NCBI RefSeq assembly: GCF_004010325.2
Contig: NZ_SADR02000002.1
Coordinates: 186,001-250,000 of the forward strand
Length of the DNA stretch: 64,000 bases
Origin: Mesorhizobium sp. M00.F.Ca.ET.216.01.1.1
GTDB lineage: Bacteria; Pseudomonadota; Alphaproteobacteria; Rhizobiales; Rhizobiaceae
Direction: 5' to 3'
Numbering within the stretch: the stretch's first letter is position 1; the number at the start of each line of letters is the position of its first letter. The notes under the pieces were generated by a model, which was not told the DNA's origin, searched no databases, and worked only from the letters and a program-made list of their open reading frames with translations. The position numbers were made by a program, and so were the translations under genes. Shown here one piece after another: positions 28,187 to 36,914 of this stretch.

Positions 28187-29728
28187 TCAGCCCTTGTTGA
28201 CGGGCAGAGCGACGAAGCGGTTATTGTCGTCGCGGGTGATCTGCATCAGCACCGCCTTGCGGCCCGACTTCACCGCGTCGGCCATTGCCTTGTCGACGTC
28301 GCCGGTGCCGTTCACCTCCGTCGAATTGACCGAGGTGATGACGTCGCCGGGCTGGATGCCGCGATCGGCGGCATCGCTGTCGGGATCGATATCGGTGACC
28401 ACAAGCCCCTTGCCATTGTCCGACTTGGTGACGGTGAGGCCGAGATCGGCCAGCGTGTCGGCCTTTGGCGTAGGTGCCGGCTCGTCGGCCGAAGCCTGCT
28501 TGTCGCTCGAGGGCAGCTTGCCGAGGTCGACCTTGACCGTCTGGTTCTTGCCGTCACGCCACACTGTGACGTCGACCGACTTGCCGGGCTGGTAGGCGCC
28601 GATCAGGCGGGCCAGTTCCTTCGGCGAAGCAACGTCCTTGCCGTCGACCTGGGTGATGACGTCACCGGCGGTGATGCCGGCCTTCTTGCCGGGGCCATCG
28701 TCCTGGGCACTGGAAACGAGCGCACCCTTGTCAGACTTCAGGCCGAGCGATTCGGCGATGTCGGAATTGACGGGCTGGATCTCGACGCCGAGCCAGCCGC
28801 GCTGGACGGCACCGCTCTTCATCAGGTCCTGCACGACCTGCTTTGCGGTCGAGGCAGGTATGTCGAAGGCAATGCCGACGCTGCCGCCGGACGGCGAGAA
28901 GATCGCGGTATTGATGCCGACGACCTGGCCATTGAGGTTGAAGGTCGGGCCACCCGAATTGCCGCGGTTGACCGAGGCGTCGATCTGGATGAAGTCGTCA
29001 TAGGGGCCGGCACCGATATCGCGGCCGCGGGCCGAGACGATACCAGCGGTGACCGTGCCGCCGAGGCCGAACGGATTGCCGACGGCCACGACCCAGTCGC
29101 CGACGCGAACCTTGGAATCGTCGGCGAAGTCGACATAGGTGAACTTGTCGCCGCCGTCGACCTTGAGCACGGCAAGGTCGGTGCGCGGATCGGTGCCGAT
29201 CAGCTTGGCGTCGAGTTCCTTGCCGTCATTGGTCACCACTGTGAAGGACGAGCCCTCTTCGACGACATGGTTGTTGGTGACGAGATAGCCGTCGTCGGAG
29301 ATGAAGAAGCCGGAGCCTTGCGCCACCGGCCGCGGCTGGCCGTTATTGTGGCCACGGGGTCCGAAACGGCGCATTCCGTTCGGGCCTTGGTCGCCAAAGC
29401 CGCGGAATTCCCTAAAGAAGCGCCGCAGTTGCGGATTGTCCGGAAGGTTGCCGAAAGCGTCCGGATCGTCCGACTGGTCGGAGCCGTCGTCGGCCGCCGG
29501 CTCGATCTTGGACTTGACGCGGACACTGACGACCGCCGGCGAAACGCGCTCGACGACATCGGCGAAGCTCGGGACCTGCGGCGCCTCGACGCGCACGGCG
29601 TCGGCAAGGACGGGGGCTGTCCCGGTGGCCACGGCGCCGAAGCCGATAGCGCCGGCTATGGCCAGTGAAGCGGCAGCAGCCATCAAACGCTTGCGGGTAC
29701 GGGAATATGAATTGGGGGCAACATTCAT
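28187..29728 (-). CDS. degP: Periplasmic serine protease/chaperone Do (DegP/HtrA)
   Basis: A 513-residue exported protease. The N-terminal signal peptide spans about residues 12-42. The trypsin-like domain has its triad in TNNHVV (His), TDLAVLKV (Asp) and NRGNSGGPTFN (Ser). A Gln/Pro/Gly-rich activation loop (about 85-125) precedes the His. Two PDZ domains follow (about 300-395 with GWLGVEIQPV; 415-510 with GIQPGDVITSVNS). It degrades or refolds misfolded periplasmic proteins under stress. It sits between the ccm genes and a two-component system, all on the minus strand. Confidence 0.95.
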   Translation of the reverse strand: MNVAPNSYSRTRKRLMAAAASLAIAGAIGFGAVATGTAPVLADAVRVEAPQVPSFADVVERVSPAVVSVRVKSKIEPAADDGSDQSDDPDAFGNLPDNPQLRRFFREFRGFGDQGPNGMRRFGPRGHNNGQPRPVAQGSGFFISDDGYLVTNNHVVEEGSSFTVVTNDGKELDAKLIGTDPRTDLAVLKVDGGDKFTYVDFADDSKVRVGDWVVAVGNPFGLGGTVTAGIVSARGRDIGAGPYDDFIQIDASVNRGNSGGPTFNLNGQVVGINTAIFSPSGGSVGIAFDIPASTAKQVVQDLMKSGAVQRGWLGVEIQPVNSDIAESLGLKSDKGALVSSAQDDGPGKKAGITAGDVITQVDGKDVASPKELARLIGAYQPGKSVDVTVWRDGKNQTVKVDLGKLPSSDKQASADEPAPTPKADTLADLGLTVTKSDNGKGLVVTDIDPDSDAADRGIQPGDVITSVNSTEVNGTGDVDKAMADAVKSGRKAVLMQITRDDNNRFVALPVNKG

Positions 29729-29799
29729 GGGTGTCTTATCCTCTTTTCAACGGACGCGCTTCGATTGGCATCCTCAGGGCAAGAGAAATAGATAGGCGC

Positions 29800-29841
29800 A
29801 CATTACGGCGCCATTTCCGGTGCATGAAACTTTCGTAATGT
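29800..29841. promoter_or_regulatory. Inverted repeat upstream of degP, candidate operator
   Basis: ACATTACG (29800-29807) and CGTAATGT (29834-29841) are perfect inverse complements with centres 34 bp apart, about three helical turns. They lie 72-113 bases before the degP start. A binding site for the adjacent OmpR-type regulator is possible. Confidence 0.45.
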
Positions 29842-29862
29842 TGGCGAAGACCAGTCCGGCTG

Positions 29863-30327
29863 TCAGTCCCGGTGCAGTATGGCGTCCAGCGCCGCCTGCT
29901 CCTCGGCGGTCAGCGCATCGCTTGCCGTCGACCGGCGCGAGCGGGCATTCAGCACGATGAAAATCCCGCCGGCGAAAAGCAGAAGCACCGGCGTGCCCCA
30001 CAGCAAGGCATTGCGCAGGCTGAAGCGCGGCTTCAAGAGCACGAATTCGCCGTAACGGGAAACAATATAGTCCATCACCTGCTGATCGGTGTCGCCGGCG
30101 ACGAGGCGCTGGCGCACGACGATGCGCAGGTCGCGGGCAAGGTCGGCATCGGATTCGTCGATCGACTGGTTCTGGCAGACCATGCAGCGCAAGCCCTCCG
30201 ACAGGGCGCGAGCCCTCGCCTCGAGCGCCGGATCGACCAGCACCTCGTCGGGCCTGACCGCGAACGCGGCGCCGGCAAACACCAACGTCAGCAACAGGAC
30301 CAGCGAGGCCAGCGAGAACCTTGTCAT
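29863..30327 (-). CDS. ccmH: Cytochrome c maturation protein CcmH (CycL)
   Basis: A 154-residue membrane-anchored thiol oxidoreductase. It has a signal peptide (about 1-23), periplasmic domain with LRCMVCQNQSIDESDADLAR (the CxxC that reduces or binds apocytochrome c), and a single C-terminal membrane segment (LLWGTPVLLLFAGGIFIVL). It works with CcmF in heme ligation to apocytochrome c. Its ATG overlaps the ccmF stop by four bases (ATGA at 30324-30327), so translation is coupled. It is the last gene of the ccmI-E-F-H run. Confidence 0.95.
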   Translation of the reverse strand: MTRFSLASLVLLLTLVFAGAAFAVRPDEVLVDPALEARARALSEGLRCMVCQNQSIDESDADLARDLRIVVRQRLVAGDTDQQVMDYIVSRYGEFVLLKPRFSLRNALLWGTPVLLLFAGGIFIVLNARSRRSTASDALTAEEQAALDAILHRD

Positions 30328-32312
30328 GGTAGGCTCGCGGAAGGCACAGTGCCCGCCGGCTTACGCCGGGAGGGCGCACCGACGCGCAGGCGGCGGTCCA
30401 AGAGCGACATCGCGGCGCCCGCCATCATCACCAGGCCGCCACCCCAGATCAGCGTCACCAGCGGCTTCCACCACAGGCGTACGACGACGGAGCCGTCGGT
30501 CCCCTCGTCGCCAAGCGAGAGGTAGAGTTGGCTGAAGCCGATCGTCTTGATACCGGATTCGGTCGTCGTCATCTGGCGCACCGGGTAGGAGCGCTTGGCC
30601 GAGGTGATTTCACCTGTTGTGCTGCCGTCGGCGCCAAGCAATGCGAAGCGGCCGCGAGCCTCGGCGTAGTTGGGGCCCTGGGCCGGGTAGAGCCCTTCGA
30701 AGCGCAGCGTATGGCCGGACAGTTCGACGGTCTCGCCGGCACGCATCGACAGGATCTTCTCGGTGCCGAAGCAAAGCGTGCCGACGATGCCGAGCGTCGT
30801 CAGCCCAAGGCCAAGATGAGCAAGCGCGGTGCCGAGGACCGAGCGCGGCAGGCCGGCGAAGCGCCTGATCACGACGCCTGGCGCTGCGGTGCCAAGGCCG
30901 GACTTGATGGCAAGATCGGTGAGTGCGCCGCAGATCAGCCAGAAGGCGAGGCCGACGCCAAGGGCGGCGAAGACAGATGCGCCGTTGATGAACAAAGCCG
31001 TCACCAGCACGGCCAACAGCGCTGCGGCAAAGGCCGCCATCAGACGCTGCGCGACCGCGAGGAGATCGCCGCGCTTCCAGGCGAGCAGCGGGCCGAACGG
31101 AACCACGACCAGCAGCGGCACCATCAGCGGGCCGAACGTCAGGTTGAAGAACGGGGCGCCGACCGAAATCTTATCGGCCGAAAAGGCTTCGACAACCAGC
31201 GGATAGAGCGTGCCGATCAGCACCGTCGCTGCCGCTGTGGTCAGGAACAGATTGTTGAGGACCAGCGCCCCTTCGCGCGAGACCGGATGGAACAGGCCGC
31301 CGGGCGTCAGCCGCGAGGCGCGCAAGGCAAACAGCGCCAGCGATCCGCCGATGAACAGCGTCAATATGCACAGGATGAACACACCGCGCGTCGGATCGGT
31401 GGCGAAGGCGTGGACGGAGGTCAGCACGCCGGAGCGCACCAGGAACGTACCGAGCAGCGACAGCGAGAAGGTGAGGATCGCCAGAAGCAACGTCCAGATC
31501 TTCAGCGCCGAGCGCTTTTCCATGACGATCGCCGAATGGAGCAGCGCCGTGCCGGCCAGCCACGGCATGAAGGAGGCGTTCTCGACCGGATCCCAGAACC
31601 AGAAACCGCCCCAGCCAAGTTCGTAATAGGCCCAATACGAACCCATGGCGATGCCGCCGGTGAGGAACATCCAGGCGACCAGGGTCCACGGCCGCACCCA
31701 GCGCGCCCAAGACGCATCGATGCGGCCTTCGATGAGGGCGGCGACCGAGAAGGAAAAGCAGATCGAGAAGCCGACATAGCCGAGATAGAGCAGCGGCGGA
31801 TGGATGGCGAGGCCGAGATCCTGCAGGATCGGGTTGAGATCGCGGCCTTCGATGGGCGCCGGATTGAGCCTGGTAAACGGATTGGACGTGGTCAGGATGA
31901 ACAGGAAGAAGGTGGCGCCGATCGCGCCCTGCACGGCCAGAACGTTGGCCCTGAGCGTGGCGGGAAGATTGCTGCCGAAGGCGGCGACGAGCGCGCCGAA
32001 GAAGGTCAGGATCAGCACCCAGAGCAGCATCGAGCCTTCGTGATTGCCCCAGGTACCGGTGATCTTGTAGATCAGCGGCTGCAGCGAATGCGAGTTCTCC
32101 CAAACGCTCGCCACCGAAAAATCGGAGCTTGCATAGGCCGTTGCCAGTGCGGCGAAGGACAGCGCGGTCAGGGCAAAGCCGGTCACCGCGACCGGGCTGC
32201 CGACAGCCATCATCTTTTGATTGCCGGTGCGCGCACCGAACAGCGGCACCAGCATCTGCACCAGCGCCAGTGCAAACGCCAGGACCAAGGCGAAATGTCC
32301 GGTTTCAATCAT
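30324..32312 (-). CDS. ccmF: Heme lyase CcmF (CycK)
   Basis: A 662-residue polytopic inner-membrane protein, the core of the system I heme lyase. It shows about 15 hydrophobic segments and the tryptophan-rich WWD-type motif GWGGFWFWDPVENASFMPWL, plus conserved His residues (GTWGNHEGSMLLWVLI; IHPPLLYLGY) expected to ligand heme. A large periplasmic loop lies near the C-terminus (about 545-625). It takes heme from CcmE and attaches it to CxxCH. The 62-base gap to ccmE is filled by a hairpin (32327-32374). Confidence 0.96.
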   Translation of the reverse strand: MIETGHFALVLAFALALVQMLVPLFGARTGNQKMMAVGSPVAVTGFALTALSFAALATAYASSDFSVASVWENSHSLQPLIYKITGTWGNHEGSMLLWVLILTFFGALVAAFGSNLPATLRANVLAVQGAIGATFFLFILTTSNPFTRLNPAPIEGRDLNPILQDLGLAIHPPLLYLGYVGFSICFSFSVAALIEGRIDASWARWVRPWTLVAWMFLTGGIAMGSYWAYYELGWGGFWFWDPVENASFMPWLAGTALLHSAIVMEKRSALKIWTLLLAILTFSLSLLGTFLVRSGVLTSVHAFATDPTRGVFILCILTLFIGGSLALFALRASRLTPGGLFHPVSREGALVLNNLFLTTAAATVLIGTLYPLVVEAFSADKISVGAPFFNLTFGPLMVPLLVVVPFGPLLAWKRGDLLAVAQRLMAAFAAALLAVLVTALFINGASVFAALGVGLAFWLICGALTDLAIKSGLGTAAPGVVIRRFAGLPRSVLGTALAHLGLGLTTLGIVGTLCFGTEKILSMRAGETVELSGHTLRFEGLYPAQGPNYAEARGRFALLGADGSTTGEITSAKRSYPVRQMTTTESGIKTIGFSQLYLSLGDEGTDGSVVVRLWWKPLVTLIWGGGLVMMAGAAMSLLDRRLRVGAPSRRKPAGTVPSASLP

Positions 32313-32326
32313 TACGGCCTATCCCA

Positions 32327-32374
32327 CCAGGCTTTTGTTTTGCCGCAGATTCTCCTCGCAAAACCGGAACCTGC
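32327..32374. repeat. Hairpin filling the ccmE-ccmF gap (candidate copy H of the palindrome family)
   Basis: On the minus strand GCAGGTTCCGG followed by GTTTTGC pairs with GCAAAAC and a decayed GCCTGG arm. The outer GCAGGTTCCGG is the same as in copy G (56803). It ends exactly at the ccmE stop codon (32375). It could set relative expression within the ccm operon. Family membership is less certain than for other copies. Confidence 0.45.
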
Positions 32375-32818
32375 TTAGTCACTCTTGCTCTCCTGCCATA
32401 CGCCCTTGGCCTTGAGGCCGTCGGCCACTTCCTTGGGCATGTAGTTCTCGTCATGCTTGGCCAGCACGCTATCGGCGACAAAAACGCCGTCGGGGTCGAA
32501 GACACCCTCGGTGATGACGCCCTGCCCTTCGCGGAAAAGGTCGGGCAGGATGCCGGTGTAGGTGACCTTGACCTGCTTCTGGCTATCGGTCACCGAAAAG
32601 GCGACGGTGGCGCCCTGGCCGCGCACGATGGTGCCCTTTTCGACGAGGCCGCCGAGCCTGATGCGCTGGCCGGGCTGGACGCTGGCGGTGGTCAGGTCGG
32701 CCGGCATATAGAAATAGGAAGCCTTCTGGCCAAGCGCGTAGAAGGTCAGCCCGGTGGCAGCGCCAAGGAAGGCCAGCCCTCCAGCGATCACCGACAGTCT
32801 TTTCTGCTTGCGCGTCAT
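32375..32818 (-). CDS. ccmE: Heme chaperone CcmE (CycJ)
   Basis: A 147-residue protein that covalently carries heme to CcmF. It has an N-terminal basic stretch ([11 protein letters not shown]), a membrane anchor (about 10-32) and a periplasmic OB-fold domain with [40 protein letters not shown] and the heme-binding [14 protein letters not shown] 32818 is preferred over the TTG two codons earlier. The gene begins nine bases after ccmI ends. Confidence 0.95.
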   Translation of the reverse strand: MTRKQKRLSVIAGGLAFLGAATGLTFYALGQKASYFYMPADLTTASVQPGQRIRLGGLVEKGTIVRGQGATVAFSVTDSQKQVKVTYTGILPDLFREGQGVITEGVFDPDGVFVADSVLAKHDENYMPKEVADGLKAKGVWQESKSD

Positions 32819-32827
32819 CTTCAATCT

Positions 32828-33961
32828 CTACTCCGTCGCCGTCAGGCCAAGCGAGGCGGCAAAGGCGGTGAATTTCTTCGCTTCCTCACTATCGGCGCCA
32901 AAAACGGCAATGCTGCGATTGAGCGCGTCGCGCGCCTGATCGGTCTTGCCCAGCACGACATAGGAACGAACGAGCTGCATCCATCCTTCCGCGTCGCGCG
33001 GGTTTTGGCGGAGCTTTTCGTCAAGGCCGACAACCATGGTGTTGATCATGGCTTCCCTGTCCTGCGGCGACATCGATGACGCGGCATCGACATCCGCGGC
33101 ACCTGGACCATTCGCAGGCTCTCCCGAAGCGACGCTGCGCTTGGCGGATTCGGTCAGCGCCTGCTCGACGGCCCCGCGCCACGGCGAGTCCTGCGGCAAG
33201 GCGGCCAGCATTTTCTGCCAGGCCGCTTTTGCCTCATCGAGGCGGCCTTCCTGCGCCATGCCCATGGCAAGATAGAAAGTGGCTTTCGGATTTGCCGGAT
33301 CGAGCTTCAACGCTGCTTCGAAGGCCGCCTGGGCATCGGCCGAGACGATGCCGCCAGCAGCATTGGCGATCGCCTCGCCAAGACCGGCCTGGCGGGTGGC
33401 GCTGTCGCCGTCGAGGCGAATGGCGTTGCGATAGGCGGTCACCGCGTCGGAGAACCGCTGCATGCGCAGATAGACCGGCGCCAAGACGTCCCAGCCCCTG
33501 CCGTCGGTCGGGTTGGCGGCAAGATGGGCTTCGGCGCGCGCCACCAGTTCATCGACCGAGCTGTCGGCGGGATTCTTGGCCAGCCGTTCGCTGAGCGGTT
33601 GTGACGGCAGGTCGGGCGAACCGAGCTTGACATAGAGACCCCAGCTGACCAGCGGAACCACCAGGACCGCGACCGTCGCCACCAACCTTGTCGCCATCGA
33701 GGCTTGCCTGGCCGCTGCCGCCGGCCCGGGATTGTCCAGGCGAAGGATGCGGCGGGCGATTTCAGCGCGCGCCTCTTCGGCCTCCGCCGGCTGGATCAGG
33801 CCGCGCGCCACGTCGCGGTCAAGCTCGGACAGCTGGTCGCGGTAGACTTCAAGGTCGTGATCGCTGCTCGCCGAAACACCCTTCGCGCCGCCGGTAAGCG
33901 GCAGCAGCACCGCCAGGCTTGCACCCAGCGTCAGGATTGCGGCTATGACCCAGAACAGCAT
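32828..33961 (-). CDS. ccmI: Cytochrome c maturation protein CcmI (CycH)
   Basis: A 377-residue membrane protein that presents apocytochrome c to the heme lyase. Two membrane segments are at about 2-22 (MLFWVIAAILTLGASLAVLL) and 90-110, with a coiled cytoplasmic loop between (DHDLEVYRDQLSELDRDVAR). The periplasmic C-terminal part is made of TPR repeats (GWDVLAPVYLRMQRFSDAV, AQAAFEAALKLDPANPKATF, LGKTDQARDALNRSIAVF). ATG 33961 has a GGAAGA site; the frame extends 16 codons upstream without support. First gene of the ccm run. Confidence 0.93.
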   Translation of the reverse strand: MLFWVIAAILTLGASLAVLLPLTGGAKGVSASSDHDLEVYRDQLSELDRDVARGLIQPAEAEEARAEIARRILRLDNPGPAAAARQASMATRLVATVAVLVVPLVSWGLYVKLGSPDLPSQPLSERLAKNPADSSVDELVARAEAHLAANPTDGRGWDVLAPVYLRMQRFSDAVTAYRNAIRLDGDSATRQAGLGEAIANAAGGIVSADAQAAFEAALKLDPANPKATFYLAMGMAQEGRLDEAKAAWQKMLAALPQDSPWRGAVEQALTESAKRSVASGEPANGPGAADVDAASSMSPQDREAMINTMVVGLDEKLRQNPRDAEGWMQLVRSYVVLGKTDQARDALNRSIAVFGADSEEAKKFTAFAASLGLTATE

Positions 33962-34127
33962 GGTTCTTCCAATAACGGCAGAGTCCTGCCCTGCCAACAC
34001 AGGCGTCATGCGACGCTTTGACGGCAGGTGCGTCGTATGTCTTTGATCGGCATCAACTGATCCGAGCCGATATCCGGTCTTTGAGGCGCGTCACACCGGA
34101 TTGATATGGCGCGCCATGAAGCCTTTG

Positions 34128-34162
34128 CTATACCCAAAACCGCTGCACAGTTTTCGGGGTCA
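34128..34162. repeat. Truncated intergenic palindrome, copy F
   Basis: CCCAAAACCGCTGCAC followed by AGTTTTCGGG matches the inner half of the dispersed palindrome; the outer arms are lost. Its last three bases (34160-34162) supply the stop codon of the glycine-zipper lipoprotein gene, so the repeat defines that protein's C-terminus. Confidence 0.55.
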
Positions 34163-34600
34163 GGTCAGCGGCGTCCAGCTGCCGTCGGCGTTGCGGCAGG
34201 CAGTTCCGCGCGCCGTGGCGCCGGCGGCGCCGGTAAACACCGTATGGGTGTATTGCCGGCAGTCCTGCGAGCCGACGCGGTAGGGTTGCGCGGCGACGAC
34301 TTCGCCGTAATGGGCCGAACCGTCGCTCTTCCAAGTCACCTTCTGGCCGCTGGCTGTGTATTCAAGCGCCTTGTATTCTGCCTCCAGCGCCTTTCGCTTC
34401 TCGGCATTGCTCAGGCCGGTGCCGATCGATCCGCCGACGAGGCCGCCGGCCATGGCGGAAATGATCGTCGCCGCGACCTTGCCGCTGCCTGGCGGCGTGG
34501 CGGCGGGCTGTGGCGCCACCGTGACGCCCGGGCTCTTGTCCAGTGTCGTGCAACCGGAAACGGCAAGCAGTGCGGAAACGAGCGCGACGCGAATCTTCAT
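34160..34600 (-). CDS. Glycine-zipper outer-membrane lipoprotein (17 kDa antigen-like)
   Basis: A 146-residue lipoprotein: signal peptide MKIRVALVSALLAVSGC with lipobox VSGC, a proline-rich linker, a glycine-zipper segment (ISAMAGGLVGGSIGTGLSNA) as in the Rickettsia 17 kDa surface antigen family, and a C-terminal domain with YTASGQKVTWKSDGSAHYGE, DCRQYTHTVF and GTACRNADGSWTPL, where two cysteines could pair. The likely role is outer-membrane integrity. ATG 34600 is favoured over GTG 34609. It lies between ccmI and feuQ as a separate gene on the same strand. Confidence 0.88.
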   Translation of the reverse strand: MKIRVALVSALLAVSGCTTLDKSPGVTVAPQPAATPPGSGKVAATIISAMAGGLVGGSIGTGLSNAEKRKALEAEYKALEYTASGQKVTWKSDGSAHYGEVVAAQPYRVGSQDCRQYTHTVFTGAAGATARGTACRNADGSWTPLT

Positions 34601-34709
34601 GCCAACCACCGGTTTTCCTGAGCTGTGGACCGCGCCATCGGGAAGTCGGCGTGGCCGTAATGTTGGTATTTGTCGGAAATTTGGTCGCCGCCGGCCACCT
34701 GGAAAAGCA

Positions 34710-36149
34710 TCACTGAAGGCTCCGCAATCGAACCACCGCCTTCAACCCGCCCATGCCGGACCGTTCGAGCGCCAGAACGCCTCCATACTCGTTGACGAGG
34801 TCGGCGACAATGGCAAGCCCGAGCCCGCTCCCTGGCTTTGTCTCGTCGAGGCGCCGTCCGCGCTTCAGCGCCTCGCGCGCTCTGTCTTCGGGAATGCCTG
34901 GACCGTTATCGTCGATGCTGATTTCGAACAGATTGGCAGCAGCTTCCTTGCCGACGACAGGGGTGACCGAGACAGCGACCGCGCTTTTTGCCCATTTCAT
35001 CGCGTTGTCGAGAAGATTGCCGAGCAATTCCTCCAGGTCCTCACGTTCGCCGGCAAAGATGATGTCGGCCGCCGGCAGCGAGAGCGACAGGCTTGTCTGC
35101 GGGTTGAGCTTCTGCAGCACGCGCACCATACGCTGGACCAGCGGCGCCACCGGCGTGCGATAAACCACGCTGTTGCGCTGGGCGGCGACGCGCGCGCGCT
35201 GCAGATAGTGGTCGACCTGCTTCTGCATGGAGGCGGCCTGCTCGGCGATGAGCCGGCCCTTGGCGCCGCCGAGCGCCCGCCCCTCATTGATGAGCACGGC
35301 GAGCGGCGTCTTCAGCGAATGCGCGAGGTTACCGACCTGCGTGCGCGACCGCTCGACGATACGCCTATTGTTCTCGATCAGCGCATTGGTCTCGTTGGCG
35401 AGCGGTTCGATCTCGGCCGGGAAACGACCGTCGAGCCGTTGCGCGGTTCCCTCACGCACCATGGCGAGAGCGTTCCTGACCCGTCGCAACGGCTGCAGGC
35501 CGAACAGGATGGCCATGGCATTTATGGCGATCATGCCGACGCCAAACAGCGAGAGATAGGTCAACAGGCGGCGCTGGAAGGTGCCGATCTCCTGCTCCAG
35601 TTCGGTCTGGTTGCCCATGACGCGGAAGCGCGCGGCGCGGTTTTTCGCGTCAAGGACGAATTCGCTCTCGAACACCTCCAGTTGCTCGCCATTGATGCCC
35701 TCAGTCATATAGCTGCGCTGGAAGCTGGCATTGAAAGGCACTTCGGCCACACTTGGCGACGGGATCGACTTCGTCATCGAGGATGAATGAAGATCACCGT
35801 GTACGCCTTCCGAGGCCGGCTCCACCGACCAGTACCAGCCCGAATTCGGCTCCGAGAACCGCAGATCGCCAAGGTCGGGCGCGCCGGTGAGCGAGCCTCC
35901 TTCGGAAACGCCGACCGAGCCGATCAGGTTGAACAGGTGCGCCGAAAGCAGGCTGTCGAAACCGCGTTCGCTGGCCTGGCGGTAGAGCGTGGTGATGAGG
36001 GTGAAGATGACGACAAGGGTGACGATCGCCCAGACGGTTGAAAAGGCGACGACCCGGAACGCCAGCGAGCGCGGCCAGAACCGCAGCGAAAGCGGCGTTC
36101 TTATGGTTTGGTTGGTAGGCAGCGGTTCCGACCTAAGCCTCCGGCTCAC
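34710..36149 (-). CDS. feuQ: Sensor histidine kinase FeuQ
   Basis: A 479-residue membrane kinase: segment about 33-55 (VVAFSTVWAIVTLVVIFTLI), periplasmic domain to about 190, second segment about 192-215, HAMP-like region, H-box with VGNLAHSLKTPLAVLINEGR, and HATPase (NLLDNAMKWAKSA, DNGPGIPEDRARE, GSGLGLAIV). It starts at GTG 36149, inside the end of feuP (17-base overlap), so the pair is coupled. In Sinorhizobium FeuPQ activates ndvA and cyclic glucan export, needed for osmotic adaptation and symbiosis; the same role is inferred here by similarity. Confidence 0.9.
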   Translation of the reverse strand: MSRRLRSEPLPTNQTIRTPLSLRFWPRSLAFRVVAFSTVWAIVTLVVIFTLITTLYRQASERGFDSLLSAHLFNLIGSVGVSEGGSLTGAPDLGDLRFSEPNSGWYWSVEPASEGVHGDLHSSSMTKSIPSPSVAEVPFNASFQRSYMTEGINGEQLEVFESEFVLDAKNRAARFRVMGNQTELEQEIGTFQRRLLTYLSLFGVGMIAINAMAILFGLQPLRRVRNALAMVREGTAQRLDGRFPAEIEPLANETNALIENNRRIVERSRTQVGNLAHSLKTPLAVLINEGRALGGAKGRLIAEQAASMQKQVDHYLQRARVAAQRNSVVYRTPVAPLVQRMVRVLQKLNPQTSLSLSLPAADIIFAGEREDLEELLGNLLDNAMKWAKSAVAVSVTPVVGKEAAANLFEISIDDNGPGIPEDRAREALKRGRRLDETKPGSGLGLAIVADLVNEYGGVLALERSGMGGLKAVVRLRSLQ

Positions 36150-36798
36150 GCATGCGATAGCCCATCCCGCGAACAGTCTCGATCATGTCGATGCCCATCT
36201 TCTTGCGAAGCCTGCCGACAAAGACCTCGATTGTATTGGAATCGCGATCGAAATCCTGATCGTAGAGATGCTCGACCAGCTCGGTGCGGGACACGACCTC
36301 GCCCATGTGGTGCATCAGATAGGCAAGCAGGCGGAATTCGTGTGATGTGAGTTTCAACGGCACGCCGTCGACGTCGGCCTTGGAGGCCTTGGTGTCGAGG
36401 CGCAGCGGGCCGCAGGTCAGTTCCGACGAGGCATGGCCGGCGGCGCGCCGGATCAAGGCCCGGACCCTGGCCAGGACCTCCTCGATGTGGAATGGCTTGG
36501 TGACATAGTCGTCGGCGCCGGCGTCGATGCCGGACACCTTGTCGCTCCAGCGATCGCGCGCCGTCAGGATCAGCACCGGCATCTTGCGGCCGCCGCGGCG
36601 CCAGCGCTCGACCACGCTGATGCCGTCCATCTGCGGCAGGCCGATGTCGAGCACGACAGCGTCGTAGGGCTCGGTGTCACCGAGGAAATGTCCCTCTTCG
36701 CCATCGAAAGCCCGGTCGACGACATAGCCGGCATCGACCAGCGCGTCGGATATTTGCCGGTTGAGATCCTTGTCATCTTCGACGACGAGTACGCGCAT
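36133..36798 (-). CDS. feuP: Response regulator FeuP
   Basis: A 221-residue OmpR-type regulator closely resembling rhizobial FeuP as I recall it. Receiver: MRVLVVEDDKDLNRQISDAL, GEEGHFLGDTEPYDAVVLDI (phosphoacceptor Asp in VVLDIGLP), DDYVTKPFHIEEV. DNA-binding part: LKLTSHEFRLLAYLMHHMGE, DRDSNTIEVFVGRLRKKMG. The ATG at 36798 is preceded by four 17-bp tandem repeats and has no strong ribosome site. Its end overlaps feuQ. Regulates with FeuQ; the small secreted protein encoded upstream may restrain the kinase. Confidence 0.92.
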   Translation of the reverse strand: MRVLVVEDDKDLNRQISDALVDAGYVVDRAFDGEEGHFLGDTEPYDAVVLDIGLPQMDGISVVERWRRGGRKMPVLILTARDRWSDKVSGIDAGADDYVTKPFHIEEVLARVRALIRRAAGHASSELTCGPLRLDTKASKADVDGVPLKLTSHEFRLLAYLMHHMGEVVSRTELVEHLYDQDFDRDSNTIEVFVGRLRKKMGIDMIETVRGMGYRMREPEA

Positions 36799-36806
36799 GG
36801 ATCGAT

Positions 36807-36873
36807 GCCTGTTGAAGGACTGGGCCTGTTGAAGAGCTGGGCCTGTTGAGAACCTGGGCTGTTAAAGCGTTGG
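36807..36873. repeat. Four 17-bp tandem repeats directly upstream of feuP
   Basis: Units GCCTGTTGAAGGACTGG (36807-36823), GCCTGTTGAAGAGCTGG (36824-36840), GCCTGTTGAGAACCTGG (36841-36857) and a decayed 16-base GCTGTTAAAGCGTTGG (36858-36873). They fill most of the feuN-feuP gap and begin eight bases before the feuP start codon, so they occupy its leader. They could be regulator sites, an RNA element tuning feuP translation, or a variable-number repeat. Confidence 0.85.
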
Positions 36874-36914
36874 GTCAGGTATAGGCCGATTCCGATGGAC
36901 TGGGAACGGATGGG

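Noticed and set aside
28121..29668. A 515-codon open frame on the plus strand opposite degP
   Set aside because: Antisense shadow of degP. High-GC codon use leaves long open frames on the opposite strand; the translation shows no known domain.
30528..32378. A 616-codon open frame on the plus strand opposite ccmF
   Set aside because: Arg/Gln/Glu-rich translation without domain structure, exactly antisense to the well-supported ccmF.
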